Assembly (NCBI GenBank): GCA_001936135.1
Contig: CP012809.1
Span: 2,405,501 to 2,469,500, forward strand
Length of the DNA stretch: 64,000 bases
Source of the DNA: Saccharomycopsis fibuligera x Saccharomycopsis cf. fibuligera
Lineage: Eukaryota > Ascomycota > Saccharomycetes > Ascoideales > Saccharomycopsidaceae
Direction: 5' to 3'
The first letter of the stretch is position 1. Every line of letters starts with the position of its first letter. Positions 31,681 to 42,183 of this stretch are shown piece after piece. The position numbers were made by a program, and so were the translations under genes. The notes beneath the pieces are model-generated. The model ran no database searches. It was not told the origin of the DNA and saw only the letters and a list, made by a program, of their open reading frames with translations.

Positions 31681-34549
31681 TTTTGATTTATTGAATTGTG
31701 TGACTATATTTGATTAATGTGTAGGGCAGAGAATGACAGATAAAAAGTCTGGGTTTTGCGAGAGCAAAGATTGTGAATGTGTAGTGCTTTTAAAAAGTAA
31801 TAATATATGGATGAACTGAATAGAAAATAAAGTGTTGCAAAAAATATAAAAAACCAAATGCCAATGCTTTAACTCGGTTGAAAATATGCAGCTTCAAGCT
31901 CTATGTGACTAGGTTATAACTGGCTAAGTAAGTAAATGATTCGAAAACCTTGAGGTACAGTGAAAAGTTAAAAGTAATGAATAAAGATACAAATACGTTG
32001 CGGAATCTAAATGGAGCTTTATTTCCGTTTTTGTTTTTCAATCTCGCCTTTTTTTTCTGTTAGCGAACTTGACCCGGGTCAATATACTGCTGTGAAAGAG
32101 TGTGGGTAGATGTAAGATGGGTAGATGCAATGATTGGGTCTTCGAGTAGACTGATTAGTTTCCTCTCGGATTTTTCTTTCTTTCTTGAAGTAATCTGTTG
32201 TAGCAAAAATAAGGAAACCTCAAAGAGAATATAATAAATTAAAAATACTGAGAAACCCGAGGCCTGAAAATAATGTGTTTAGTATATGTATGTATGGGGC
32301 TCTTTTGGCTTCTCGATAGTATTAAGCGCCGGCCTTGACTAAATCCAAGACTGCAATAAATCCAGATGTTATTGTTTGCGATGTAATTAACTAACGGTAG
32401 GCCAAGCTGAGAATATGCCGTACGAGAATCACAATAGTTTCAAATTGTGGACCTTCTCAGTAGAGATTGAATTGCTGCAAAATGATACAGATGCTGTTGC
32501 AAGTAAATTAACGCGTGCGGAATCGGAGCAAATACTCGATTGAGGGTCTTGCTTTATTTTTTCTCGTAAATGCTATATTGGGACAAGTAGGGATATTGTC
32601 ACTTTCTTGGTTAACAAACTTGTCTGAGAAAGAATTAAGTGTGGTTCAGTGAAGGGTGGTTTAGGAGGAGTATCCAAGGCAAAGAGGTAGACAGATTACT
32701 ATACGGAAAAAAGAACTTAAAAAAATATAAAAAATGGCGAGGAATTTTTTTTTTTCTTCTGAGTTTCCTTCAAAGGAGAGGACAGAGTGCCTGTCGGGGG
32801 CGCACCGACTTGCTACGGTGGCCAACAAATAAAGAAATAAAGTATACACTTGCCCATCAAGGACAACAAAACGAATACAACTTTTCGCAAGATATCTGTC
32901 CCTCTAACTTTGCAAACCACTGCATACGCGTAAGCAAAATTTACCATAATTTGCTTATTGTGGCACCAATAATATCGGAGCTCCGTTTATTCTTGCAACT
33001 GTCATGGATACTCTGAGACTGTAGTGCTACCTTATTTCTCTTTACTTTATTTTGTGTCTTTGATTTTTTTTTTCTTTTTTTTTCATATTTTCGATTTTTT
33101 AATCCTTTCTTCGGGTTCCACACTCTGCTGCTATGTACAGAGTACCGCTCTTTGAATTCTAACACTACATACATCATGCTAATTAACCGATTAGCAGCTA
33201 CCAGAGATCTCTTCCTGCTACGCCAATCATTCAATACATTTACAGGATTTCGGAACGTTTTTGAATAGATCTGCTTCGCTGTGGTACTGTTTCTGCAACG
33301 GTACCGCTCGCTGCAATGTTGGCAATAATTGTAAACGATAAACGATCATGAAGTTTGCTTAGGCCACGTTAGCTTGTAAATTGGTCCTGTTTATCATAGT
33401 GCCAACAGCTGCGATCAATCAATTGATGCGCTGACTGCTCTTTGATTGATAATCCACCCAATTATTGAGAAATTGCAGCGTTACGCGTGGGTTATACAGA
33501 AAGGTCTGCGGTTGTCGTGACAGCAACGCAGTCAACTGCCTTGTGCTGCAGCCAGAGTCACGCTGCCCCTCTGTTTACGTTCTTGTTTTTGTTTACGTTT
33601 TTGCTTGAGCAATTATTTTTTTTTTTCGGCTGTCTTTATAGCAGCTGCTGTGGACAACACAGATAAAAATATGTCGCACGTAAATCTTTGCCATAAAGTA
33701 CCCATATTAGTGGTATATACCACTTTACCGGACCTTTAATTGTGCCTCATTCCAAAACTTGTTCTAAAACAGCCAACGTAAACCTCAGAGTTATACTAGT
33801 AGAAGATGCTATTTGAAAGCCTTTTTTATATGTGGGTTTGATTTGCGCCCACTCTTGTCTAGGTTTTGTCCTTCTGATATATTAGCCAACCATAAATGAC
33901 CAGCCGCTTCAGTGATCTTGAATCACGTATAATATTTTCTTTTTGACCCTAAATTTCCTACCACTTGTAACTCCATTATTTGATTTCTACTTTTACATTG
34001 GAAGTAGCAGCATCCTGGTCGATGAAATCTGTGTAGCAAAGCCGCAGATTTCTTCAAAAACGGATCCGCATCAGTCTAGAGCTTACGTTTACATGTGTCT
34101 AGGGAAAAAAAGTAAATCACACAGAAGATTAAATTATTGTTTATATATGACTAATGGAAAATGTATTCTTATAAAGTTAAATAAGTGAAGCAGATACACT
34201 CCAGAAAAGAAAAATATGAAAATTTAGGTAAGGAGTGCAGAAAAACTTGGCAGCCCCTTAAAATACTCAAAAAAATGAAAATTAAAAAAAGAATCTAAAT
34301 AATCATATAATAGCAAAATCAAACAATAATTTGAACTTTTCCTGAAGGTTGGATTCCTTATTTTATGATCACTATGTTAGTAACTTTGAAAAAAACAATG
34401 TAAAATATTTACACATTTTCAACCTAGACATTTTACTTTACAAGATAGAAAGTGAACCACGCCTTTGCTGTTCCAACTGAACACCCCCATCTTAATATCG
34501 ATCTCACGACCAATAGCGTCTTATGAAGATTTTCCCCATTCTTTTTTTT

Positions 34550-34572
34550 TTCACACACAATATCGATGTATT
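34550..34572. repeat. Short copy C of the dispersed repeat
   Basis: TTCACACACA then TATCGATGTATT; 21 of 23 positions match the left end of copy A. It lies about 220 bp upstream of the tRNA-Ile gene. Confidence 0.5.
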
Positions 34573-34710
34573 TTTTTTTTTTTTTCATGAGAATCTATAA
34601 AGCCACGCAGTCAAGCGTACGTCTGATAACAAAGAATGCTAATGTTACTTCGGAAGGTTTATCTACGGAAACCTTGTTAAAACTTTTAGCTCCTCTATAT
34701 TCGGTTTCTT

Positions 34711-34732
34711 TTCACACAATTATCGATTTATT
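34711..34732. repeat. Short copy D of the dispersed repeat
   Basis: TTCACACAAT then TATCGATTTATT, matching copy A with a small indel, 59 bp upstream of the tRNA-Ile gene. Confidence 0.5.
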
Positions 34733-34790
34733 CGAGTCTAGACCTATGTAATTTATATAGTCCACCCGTATGACAAAAAAACACAAGATC

Positions 34791-34886
34791 GGTCCCTTGG
34801 CCCAGTTGGTTAAGGCGTGGTGCTAATATACAGTCTTTACGGACAATGTTACGCCAAGATCAGCAGTTCGATCCTGCTAGGGACCA
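34791..34886 (+). tRNA. tRNA-Ile(AAU) with a 22-nt intron
   Basis: Acceptor GGTCCCT pairs with AGGGACC, discriminator A at 34886. The D-arm contains GCCC-AGTTGGTTAA-GGC. The anticodon stem TGGTG pairs with CGCCA; the anticodon AAT is at 34825-34827 within CTAATA; the T-arm is AGCAG-TTCGATC-CTGCT. Removing 34829-34850 restores a seven-base loop at the canonical 37/38 splice position. It closely resembles S. cerevisiae tRNA-Ile(AAU), which as I recall has no intron. A T-rich Pol III terminator follows at about 34887-34896. Confidence 0.95.
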
Positions 34887-35061
34887 TTTCTTTTTGTTAT
34901 ATTGCAGTATAATTCTTTACTTTAAGACTACTGTAGCAAACAAGAAAAAATCTCAATGTCTGATTTAAAATATTATTTATTTTTTTTTCCTTTGCTATAC
35001 TGGAGCAAAAATGTTGAAAAAAAAAAAAGAAAAAAAGCTATATTCAAGACCAACCGCAACC

Positions 35062-37953
35062 TTATATTTTCTTTCCATTACTGGTTTTATAGAATTGATT
35101 TAATAAACCCAAAACCCCGTCACCGTTTTCATTATCGCCTGCTCTTTCATGGGCTATGCCATTATCGTTTGTTTTTAAATTTATCAAGTAAGATTCATCG
35201 CCGACAAAATTGTTAATGCTATTATACATATTGTTGTTCGTAGTAGCTGCCGCAGCAAACCTATTTGGAACATTATCACGATATCTTGATCTCATCATAG
35301 ATTCGCCAACGTTTATACCCTCATGTGGATCATAAATACTGGCACGTAATCCAGAAGGTCGTCCACGATTGACACCAAAAGGAAGTTGCTTGGAAAAATA
35401 CATGGACATGTTGCTGCTAGGATGAGGAGAAACTGCATTACCACCATCTGCTCTATTTAGATTAGTCTCAGGTCTATCAGCATAACTTTCTACAAAATGC
35501 AAATATGATTTGAGCATTTTGTTATCCGAAGAGTTATAATAATCATCTCGTAAATCGTCCAGCTTTTTACGTATTGGCTTATTTGTTTGAAATGATAGTT
35601 TTTCTTTCCCTTGTCTTTTGGGTACGTTTTCACTTTCATGTTCTAATTTTTGCTGATTTTCATTTTTTTTCTCAACATCAAACATTGCAAAAGAACAGAC
35701 ATGGCCCAATCCATCCACATGTACTGTGAATTCTCTGAAAAAATCAATAATCTGGTCAGTGCTTTTGGGCAAGGCAAACCAGAAAATAAAAGGAATGAAC
35801 AAAATACTTAAAACCTCCTTTGCTATTAATGCCACTTTTAACTGAAACAACTCGGCAAATTCTGATTTGACATCCTCAGTATGAAACCTTCCCTCCCATT
35901 CTTTTGGTAGATAGTGCGTATACTCAGCAACTGTTTTCAAAGAGTGTTCTGGGTCAAATATTTTATTTTGAGTTTCTTCGGAAGTGGATCCATGTGAAAC
36001 AGCCCAAACAGAACCTAATATACCAATGTAAAACAAAACCGACTTATTCTCTGTAATTTCAAAATTAATTGACAAATCTGGATCAAACACAGTCAACAAT
36101 ATAAGAACTGTTACCAAGGCACCACTAACAAAAGAAATGAATTTCATTATTAAATTAACTCTTTCCTTTGGAAATTGATTAAGATATTCATTTGACGATT
36201 CCATTGAATAATGAAGCCTTTTTTTAAAGAAATGGTACAACTCATTAAACTCCCTAAATTTCCATTCTGCATATGGCGAGAATTCTCTATTGCCAATCAA
36301 ATGTGGGTCGGATCTGAATTCGTAGAAAAATCTGAAAAAATTGAGTAGAATGAAGTACGAAGCCAAAAATGGGGCAATAATTATATTTAAAGCTCCGCAT
36401 ATAATGAACCTTTTTCTTAACTCTTCAGATAATTTGCTTCTGTTGCTTCTCTTCAAAAACATCGATTTAAATTGTCCTTCGTTATTGAAAACAAATCCGA
36501 TAATGCACAAGTTTATATTCCATTCCAATGTCTTGGTCAAAAAAAAGTTTTCCTTTGTTAAATAAGATAATAACGGTACATTTAACTTGAAATTCAAAAT
36601 ATCTTTGTTGTATAAAGCAACCAAATAATTTTCTTTTCTCATTATTCTGTTAGCTATATCATGTGCTGTCAACCTTTTTTTTGAATTTAAATCAGATTTT
36701 GTATCACTTCTACCATCTTGAGATATTAAAATCCCATTGGCATTTGTATCTCTGAGAAGAATCAACTTTTTAATAATCAACTGCCAAGATATAGTTTGAA
36801 GTTCATTCTCTTCAATTATCAAAAGATACTTGAAAAAATTCCTCATTTCTTTGAGCTTCTTAAGGTCAATAAGCCAGAATTGTATCGTCCTAATTATCAC
36901 AAATCCATAAAATAAAAACAAAAAACACTTGGCTAAGCCTGAAACCTGAGTTTTGTAGCACTTGTCATGATGAATTTCTGACAATTTTTTGGAGCCAGAA
37001 AGTTTCGAATAGTCGATACAGTATGCTAAGTAAGTTGAAAAGTAAACTATAAAAACCATGGTGAGCAAGTCAGTCGCCTTTTTGATCAATATACAATAAA
37101 AGCCGTTTTTGAGATAGTAGTTGTATACATCCTGAAGAAATATGTCTAGGTTCTCAACATTAGCCCATAACCATAAAGCTTTTTCTCGAGGACTCAATAT
37201 TCCCAATCTTTGTCTCCTTATTCTTTCATTGTCAATAGATTTCTTATCATATTTTAGATTTGGTGCGGGTGAAGTGCCGTCAGAATTTACCTGAGCATTG
37301 GATACGTTAAATAGCGGTAGTAACGGTTTACTGTTATCTCTACCGCCACCGCCACCACCACTGAATGCACTTGTAAAATTAGAGGTATTTCTTTGCTGGA
37401 CAGTAGATTTAAAATCATCGACATTGCTCGGATTGTAATCGATTGGTTTGTTTTGCCCCGGTGCCATTAATGATATATTTTCCTCATCTTCTTCAAAAAG
37501 AATTGACTGAAGACCATCCGAGAATTTTGGTTTGTGAAGTGCAGCAGCTTCTCGCTCAACTAGCAATGACTGCGGTACAGAATTATCATCTTCCTCATCA
37601 TTGTCATCATCTAAACCACCTTGTAGCCGCGTGTCTGCTAATTTTTGATTATTTCTAAGCTGGACTCCACCAGCAGCAGATGCTTTGAAGTTGTTGGAAT
37701 TGAAGTACTTATTTCGTAATAAATGATGATTCACATCGTCTGAACTCTCTGAGTCGTGCATTGAATCAGAATCAGAATCGGAATTGACAAGCGAGCTTCT
37801 ATTATTGAAGCTGCCTTCATTATCCTGGTTAGCTCCGCCAGCAACTATGTTTGATAGTTCAGCTCCATTTCTTTCATCATCATCAACATCATCACCATCG
37901 GGGGATGAAACCCCAAATACCCTTGATAAGAAGGTATTATTATGTTCAGACAT
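35062..37953 (-). CDS. ATG9: Autophagy membrane protein Atg9
   Basis: 963 residues from ATG at 37953. The frame extends upstream to 38247, but that part reads through a TA microsatellite and is not taken as coding. An acidic, disordered N-terminus (about 1-270) precedes the conserved core (about 275-790): EKALWLWANVENLDIFLQDV, AYCIDYSKL, RKENYLVALYNK, FFRFFYEFRSDP, YAEWKFREFNELYHFFKKRL and GSVWAVSHGS, with several long hydrophobic helices. Atg9 is a lipid scramblase on Golgi-derived vesicles that seeds the phagophore, and is an Atg1 substrate. The C-terminal tail is Asn/Arg-rich. A TCACGTG site is at 38232-38238, 280 bp upstream. Confidence 0.97.
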   Translation of the reverse strand: MSEHNNTFLSRVFGVSSPDGDDVDDDERNGAELSNIVAGGANQDNEGSFNNRSSLVNSDSDSDSMHDSESSDDVNHHLLRNKYFNSNNFKASAAGGVQLRNNQKLADTRLQGGLDDDNDEEDDNSVPQSLLVEREAAALHKPKFSDGLQSILFEEDEENISLMAPGQNKPIDYNPSNVDDFKSTVQQRNTSNFTSAFSGGGGGGRDNSKPLLPLFNVSNAQVNSDGTSPAPNLKYDKKSIDNERIRRQRLGILSPREKALWLWANVENLDIFLQDVYNYYLKNGFYCILIKKATDLLTMVFIVYFSTYLAYCIDYSKLSGSKKLSEIHHDKCYKTQVSGLAKCFLFLFYGFVIIRTIQFWLIDLKKLKEMRNFFKYLLIIEENELQTISWQLIIKKLILLRDTNANGILISQDGRSDTKSDLNSKKRLTAHDIANRIMRKENYLVALYNKDILNFKLNVPLLSYLTKENFFLTKTLEWNINLCIIGFVFNNEGQFKSMFLKRSNRSKLSEELRKRFIICGALNIIIAPFLASYFILLNFFRFFYEFRSDPHLIGNREFSPYAEWKFREFNELYHFFKKRLHYSMESSNEYLNQFPKERVNLIMKFISFVSGALVTVLILLTVFDPDLSINFEITENKSVLFYIGILGSVWAVSHGSTSEETQNKIFDPEHSLKTVAEYTHYLPKEWEGRFHTEDVKSEFAELFQLKVALIAKEVLSILFIPFIFWFALPKSTDQIIDFFREFTVHVDGLGHVCSFAMFDVEKKNENQQKLEHESENVPKRQGKEKLSFQTNKPIRKKLDDLRDDYYNSSDNKMLKSYLHFVESYADRPETNLNRADGGNAVSPHPSSNMSMYFSKQLPFGVNRGRPSGLRASIYDPHEGINVGESMMRSRYRDNVPNRFAAAATTNNNMYNSINNFVGDESYLINLKTNDNGIAHERAGDNENGDGVLGLLNQFYKTSNGKKI

Positions 37954-38066
37954 TAGGATTTCATTTAAGCGCGTAGAAGACTTGTCTAACGTGTTATCGG
38001 TTCTATGATGTTTATATGGCTGGTATATCCACACTGTATTCCTAATTACTCCAGGTCTGAACAAAT

Positions 38067-38104
<38 letters not shown>

Positions 38105-38793
38105 TGTTCAAGGGTGATTGACTTACAATAATTCTCCTCTAAACAAGCGCCATTAGTGACGCTGTTTGCTGTTTGGTGATGACGGCGATGAGGATCACAG
38201 CTGCAAAGCATCGCACTTGATAGCGTTTTTATCACGTGCAATATCACATGAAAAAGGAACCGGTATATGTGAACATGCTATAGCCACGGCCGCGGCCACG
38301 GCTAAGTCAACAGAAACCACTTGTGCTTTTAATGTACTTTGGTCCATCCAATTACATAACTTCTAGCAAAATAATATTGGTTCAGGATATCTGTGATTGT
38401 ATAAAGTGCAAACCGTAGCATGAGAGAACCACTATCGCTAATAACGTCAGCATCCAGTATGAAGGCATATATATTACATGGCAACACAGTAAGTAGATTT
38501 AATTATCCATGCGAGGTAAAAATCGAATCACGGATATGCAGATATAGCTATGTCTACTATAGGCCCGTAAAAAATAAAAAATATTTTTGGGTGCAAGCAT
38601 TAGTAATGTCATTATTGTACAAAACAAATAAGAAATTTATAATGATAAGATAAACAAGTGTCTAGTCTATGGAGATACTTCCTATATATGTTATAGATCA
38701 AAATATAAGAACTTGCATATTTATTCTTCATTCAAGTCATTTTAATACAAAAAACTAAATACATCTCAATAGCAATTGTAATCGTAAAAGTAC
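37954..38793. promoter_or_regulatory. ATG9 upstream region and RIM8 3' region
   Basis: Contains a CATA/TA microsatellite (38067-38104) in the ATG9 leader or promoter, a TCACGTG at 38232-38238 and a small GCC/GGC-rich patch at about 38285-38302. No gene. Confidence 0.55.
38067..38104. repeat. CATA/TA microsatellite
   Basis: CATA units followed by about 13 TA units, 115-150 bp before the ATG9 start. Read as protein it gives the Tyr-Ile run that falsely extends the ATG9 frame. Confidence 0.9.
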
Positions 38794-41700
38794 TTAGTTT
38801 ATTGATTTTTTTTCTTGTTTTGTCAGCTTCAGATCCGCATTGGTGATCGTAGTGGAAGACGATTCAGGTCCCTTATTTACACTTCTGAGCCCATCCGTAT
38901 TATAGTCAGCATATCCGTTGGAATTACTGTTAACAAAGCCATTAACAGTTGGGGAATCAGAATTGATACTATTGTTACCAAAAGATTCGAACGCTGCTGA
39001 CGGTTCATACATTGGCACATAATCAGTTACTTCTTTTTCCAATAATTCGGTAATGTTCTGCTCTCCAGACAGGAAATCTTCTGCACCATTATCATATGAC
39101 TGCCTGTCGTTCGACGAGGAGTTAGCTTCGTTTGCCGTGGTAATGCCATTTGACGATAAATTGGAATTAGAAGACCCTGAGGAAGCAATATTTAAACTCG
39201 TTTGTTGTAATTCAGAAGAAGAAGGTATCACTAACTTGCTATTGTGATTATGATTGTCAATGTGGCCATTTTGATAGTTAGAATTTGCAGTGGCTCTAGA
39301 TCTGGAGGAGCTGACAGTAATATTATTATTAACTTCTGAAGTAGAAATATTAGTTGGCGATTCCGTTTCAATCCCAACAATATTTAGCGTCGTATTGCTG
39401 ACGTTGGAATTTGCATTATCAGCATCTTTACCACAATGAGCTTGACTGCTATTATTGTGATTACTGTTGAAGCTGTCCTGTTGCCGCAGCAGCAGCGGCT
39501 GTTGTGAATGATAAGGGACTCTGTCACGATTTAGTGGCTCAGCATTATACAATTCATCAATAGATGGCGCAGAAGGCGTTATTGCTGTTGCTGCTGCGCT
39601 CTCATTGGATACTTTGCTTGTTTCAAGATTTGTATGACGTTTGTTCATTGAAAGGCCATTAAGCATTTCCGTAGCAGTGTCAGTTGTTGTTCCAGAACGA
39701 AGGGCAGCATCACTACCACTAGCCGTTGGTTCACTAAGGTGTCCAGTATGGCGGTTGACGCTGTTGAGATTATTGTTTTCAAAATGATTATAATTGTTAT
39801 ATGTTAAATGGCCCGCATTTATACTGTTGTTATTGTAATTTTTGTTGTTATTCATACCATTGGCAAACTGCGAGTCATATGAGGGGCTAGCAAAATCAGG
39901 TGCTTGATCAAATTGGTCCTCATCTTCGTCTTCTTCAAGTACTGGCACAAAAGGAATCGTTGCATGTTCATTAACATTAGCAGGAACGCCAATATCAACA
40001 TCAAATGAAACACCACCACTTTGGAAGTAACCAGCTGGCGGTTCTGATGGTGATGACATTGTTGGTGGTTCTGAGGGTAGTAATGATTCTTCGTGGCGGC
40101 GCAATCTTTCCTTTTCAGACAAGTGCTGATTATCTATGATGCTATCTTCCATCATTGGAGGAGGAGGAGGAGGCGGAGGAGATGGTGGTAGATAACTGCT
40201 ACCATTAGCAGCACTAGCATGTCCATTACTCTGATTCAAGATATTGTCAATATTACCATTACTTTCAGGATGATCGTTAGAATAAGAGCCCGATCTGTTG
40301 ACTTGTGGTGGTGTAGTATTGGTGTTTGCATTTTGAGAGTCATTGTTGATTGGGGATGAGGACGTAGACGCCGAGCCATTGACCACCACTGCCCCTGAAT
40401 TGTTGCTTCTAAAGGAGTTGTTTCTGCTCTTTGACAACGGGTAGCCAACAACATCCAAATGTCTCGTTGCGTATGGGCTGCTGTTATTGGTAAGGTTTGA
40501 ATTTGGAACACCAACTCTTTCAGTACCAATAACAATTCTGCGGCTAACGGAAATCACATTCTTGAGGCGCTTAAGTTTGTCAACGTTGATTATTTGATTG
40601 TCATAATTAACTGGATCATTTTGGGATCCAGTGAAAGAATCACCATTTTTGCTGCGAAATTTCTTGCCACCACTTCTGCCATTACCGCTGCCACTGGCGG
40701 TATCATCACTTCCACGACTCTGCTTGGAGGCGCCATTAGTTTTACCTTCAGAGCCGTCAAACGCCGGACTTGTGTTTCTGTTGCTCAAGTTGGCTACCAC
40801 TTCGACATAGTACTCGAAACTAACTAGTGGAGCCCCACGTATTGTTGGAAAAATGTCATATGGAATTTTGATGTTTGTGTTCACCTCAAGCTCAAGTGAT
40901 TGAGGGTCGAGGTATAATGGTTTGATAACTTGAGATAAATCTTTTCTGAAAGACTGGACGCCCCCATCGGGACTGTTGTCTATTTTGCAAATTCTGATCA
41001 ATGTTATTATTATTCCATTCAAAGATTTGACGTTTTTGATATGCTGCAAATGTACGTGAACCGGCACTAAATCATTTGGCAAATAGGCAATCGATGGGGT
41101 GTTGACAACGAGTCTTATAGTCGAGTGATTCAAGTTTGAGCTTGAAGAGTTTCCGTTTTTAGTGAACAATGAGCCGGAAATGTTGTTTATTATGGAGGAG
41201 TTTGATTCGTTTTCAGCGGTATCATTGCCGTTTTCAGCGGCATCATTGCCGTCAGTACTGTTGTTGCTATTGTTGCTATGAATAGAGTTTTCTGAATTTA
41301 TAGTCGAAGAGGATGACAAGTTTTTCAAAAACTTTTTCTGAGGAGACTTGATTAGTAGTAAAGTGGGTTTTGGAGTAGGAAATTTCATGACATTGATGGG
41401 ACATTGAATCGTGAGGTTCTTTTCGCATTTTGCGAGGGTATCATATGCAGTATATGCTAATGTGTCGCTGTTGTTTGTGCTTGTGTTTGTAAGGGTATTG
41501 GGCGTATTTTTGCTAGTACTGTCAGCGTTGTTGGCATGTTGTAAATCGGAGGAAGTGGAGGTGGCGGTGCTGTTTTCCTGTATATCGGGTTTTGCCTTCT
41601 TTGTCTTGATGCTCCTGAACCTACTGGATCTCAAACTGGGTATTGGTGAAGCAGATCTCAGCTGGGACTGTGGCAGCACCAGCAGCCGTGTCTGTTGTTG

Positions 41701-42183
41701 CTGCTGCTGCTGTTGTTGTTGTTGTTGGGTGGATTTGTGGCACAAGTAAGACTTCAATGAGTATGCTACAGAGCCTTTCTCGAATCGTATGCTTGAGTAT
41801 ATATTTCTTCTGGGTAGCTTTATCTTGAAGGGGAAACGATGCTCACCTTTGGACAAACCTGAAATATTGTTGATGTCATTATTACCGTAAAGATTTATGG
41901 AGATGGAAAAGAGCTTTTTTTTCTTTGAGATGGCGCTGCTGGAGGCATTTATCTTGATGATGCCGTTTATGGAGAGGGACACGAGGATATTGAGAAGGGG
42001 TTTCTTGACAATGAGAATGACAAAGCCGGTGACACAGTCTCCCGGGGCGTAGACTTTGTAAGGGTTGTCGAGGAGGATGTAAAAGTCGTCGAGGGAGTTC
42101 AAGTTTTGAAAGAGAAGGTTCTTGGGAAGATTGGAGAGGACATTGGACCGCGATGGTATTAGTTTTGAAACTGACCTTTTCAT
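38794..42183 (-). CDS. RIM8: Arrestin-related pH-signalling protein, Rim8/PalF type
   Basis: 1129 residues from ATG at 42183; the upstream in-frame extension to 42288 lacks conservation. The N-terminal arrestin fold (about 25-150) has FYILLDNPYKVYAPGD and GEHRFPFKIKLPR, then RFEKGSVAYSLKSYL. The C-terminal arrestin lobe (about 375-560) includes PLYLDPQSLELEVN, SFEYYVEVVANL and VIGTERVG, the pattern of Rim8/PalF. Around residue 700, SEKERLRRHEESLLPSEPP and a second PSEPP resemble the PSxP-type Vps23 (ESCRT-I)-binding region. Rim8 couples the Rim21 sensor to ESCRT for Rim101 processing at neutral pH. A Gln tract (about 151-164) and long Asn/Ser-rich segments account for the large size. Another alpha-arrestin is the alternative. 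Confidence 0.8.
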   Translation of the reverse strand: MKRSVSKLIPSRSNVLSNLPKNLLFQNLNSLDDFYILLDNPYKVYAPGDCVTGFVILIVKKPLLNILVSLSINGIIKINASSSAISKKKKLFSISINLYGNNDINNISGLSKGEHRFPFKIKLPRRNIYSSIRFEKGSVAYSLKSYLCHKSTQQQQQQQQQQQQTRLLVLPQSQLRSASPIPSLRSSRFRSIKTKKAKPDIQENSTATSTSSDLQHANNADSTSKNTPNTLTNTSTNNSDTLAYTAYDTLAKCEKNLTIQCPINVMKFPTPKPTLLLIKSPQKKFLKNLSSSSTINSENSIHSNNSNNSTDGNDAAENGNDTAENESNSSIINNISGSLFTKNGNSSSSNLNHSTIRLVVNTPSIAYLPNDLVPVHVHLQHIKNVKSLNGIIITLIRICKIDNSPDGGVQSFRKDLSQVIKPLYLDPQSLELEVNTNIKIPYDIFPTIRGAPLVSFEYYVEVVANLSNRNTSPAFDGSEGKTNGASKQSRGSDDTASGSGNGRSGGKKFRSKNGDSFTGSQNDPVNYDNQIINVDKLKRLKNVISVSRRIVIGTERVGVPNSNLTNNSSPYATRHLDVVGYPLSKSRNNSFRSNNSGAVVVNGSASTSSSPINNDSQNANTNTTPPQVNRSGSYSNDHPESNGNIDNILNQSNGHASAANGSSYLPPSPPPPPPPPMMEDSIIDNQHLSEKERLRRHEESLLPSEPPTMSSPSEPPAGYFQSGGVSFDVDIGVPANVNEHATIPFVPVLEEDEDEDQFDQAPDFASPSYDSQFANGMNNNKNYNNNSINAGHLTYNNYNHFENNNLNSVNRHTGHLSEPTASGSDAALRSGTTTDTATEMLNGLSMNKRHTNLETSKVSNESAAATAITPSAPSIDELYNAEPLNRDRVPYHSQQPLLLRQQDSFNSNHNNSSQAHCGKDADNANSNVSNTTLNIVGIETESPTNISTSEVNNNITVSSSRSRATANSNYQNGHIDNHNHNSKLVIPSSSELQQTSLNIASSGSSNSNLSSNGITTANEANSSSNDRQSYDNGAEDFLSGEQNITELLEKEVTDYVPMYEPSAAFESFGNNSINSDSPTVNGFVNSNSNGYADYNTDGLRSVNKGPESSSTTITNADLKLTKQEKKSIN
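41690..41730. repeat. CAG/CAA tract in RIM8
   Basis: Alternating CAA/CAG codons encode about 12 glutamines after the N-terminal arrestin lobe. Confidence 0.9.

Larger units (their letters stand above)
31681..34790. other. Long gene-poor region
   Basis: 3.1 kb without a supportable protein gene; the longest frames (for instance 32639-33016) are compositionally random. Notable pieces are a perfect 14-bp palindrome at 32069-32082, a perfect 16-bp palindrome at 33709-33724, two TGTTTACGTT copies near 33572-33600, and short repeat copies at 34550-34572 and 34711-34732 ahead of the tRNA. Confidence 0.6.

Noticed and set aside
32639-33234. 125-codon plus-strand frame and a 97-codon minus-strand frame
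   Set aside because: They overlap antisense to each other, are driven by T/A homopolymers and show no recognisable motif.
37954-38247. N-terminal extension of ATG9 by 98 codons
   Set aside because: It translates a TA microsatellite (Tyr-Ile run) and upstream DNA; the ATG at 37953 starts a plausible acidic Atg9 N-terminus.
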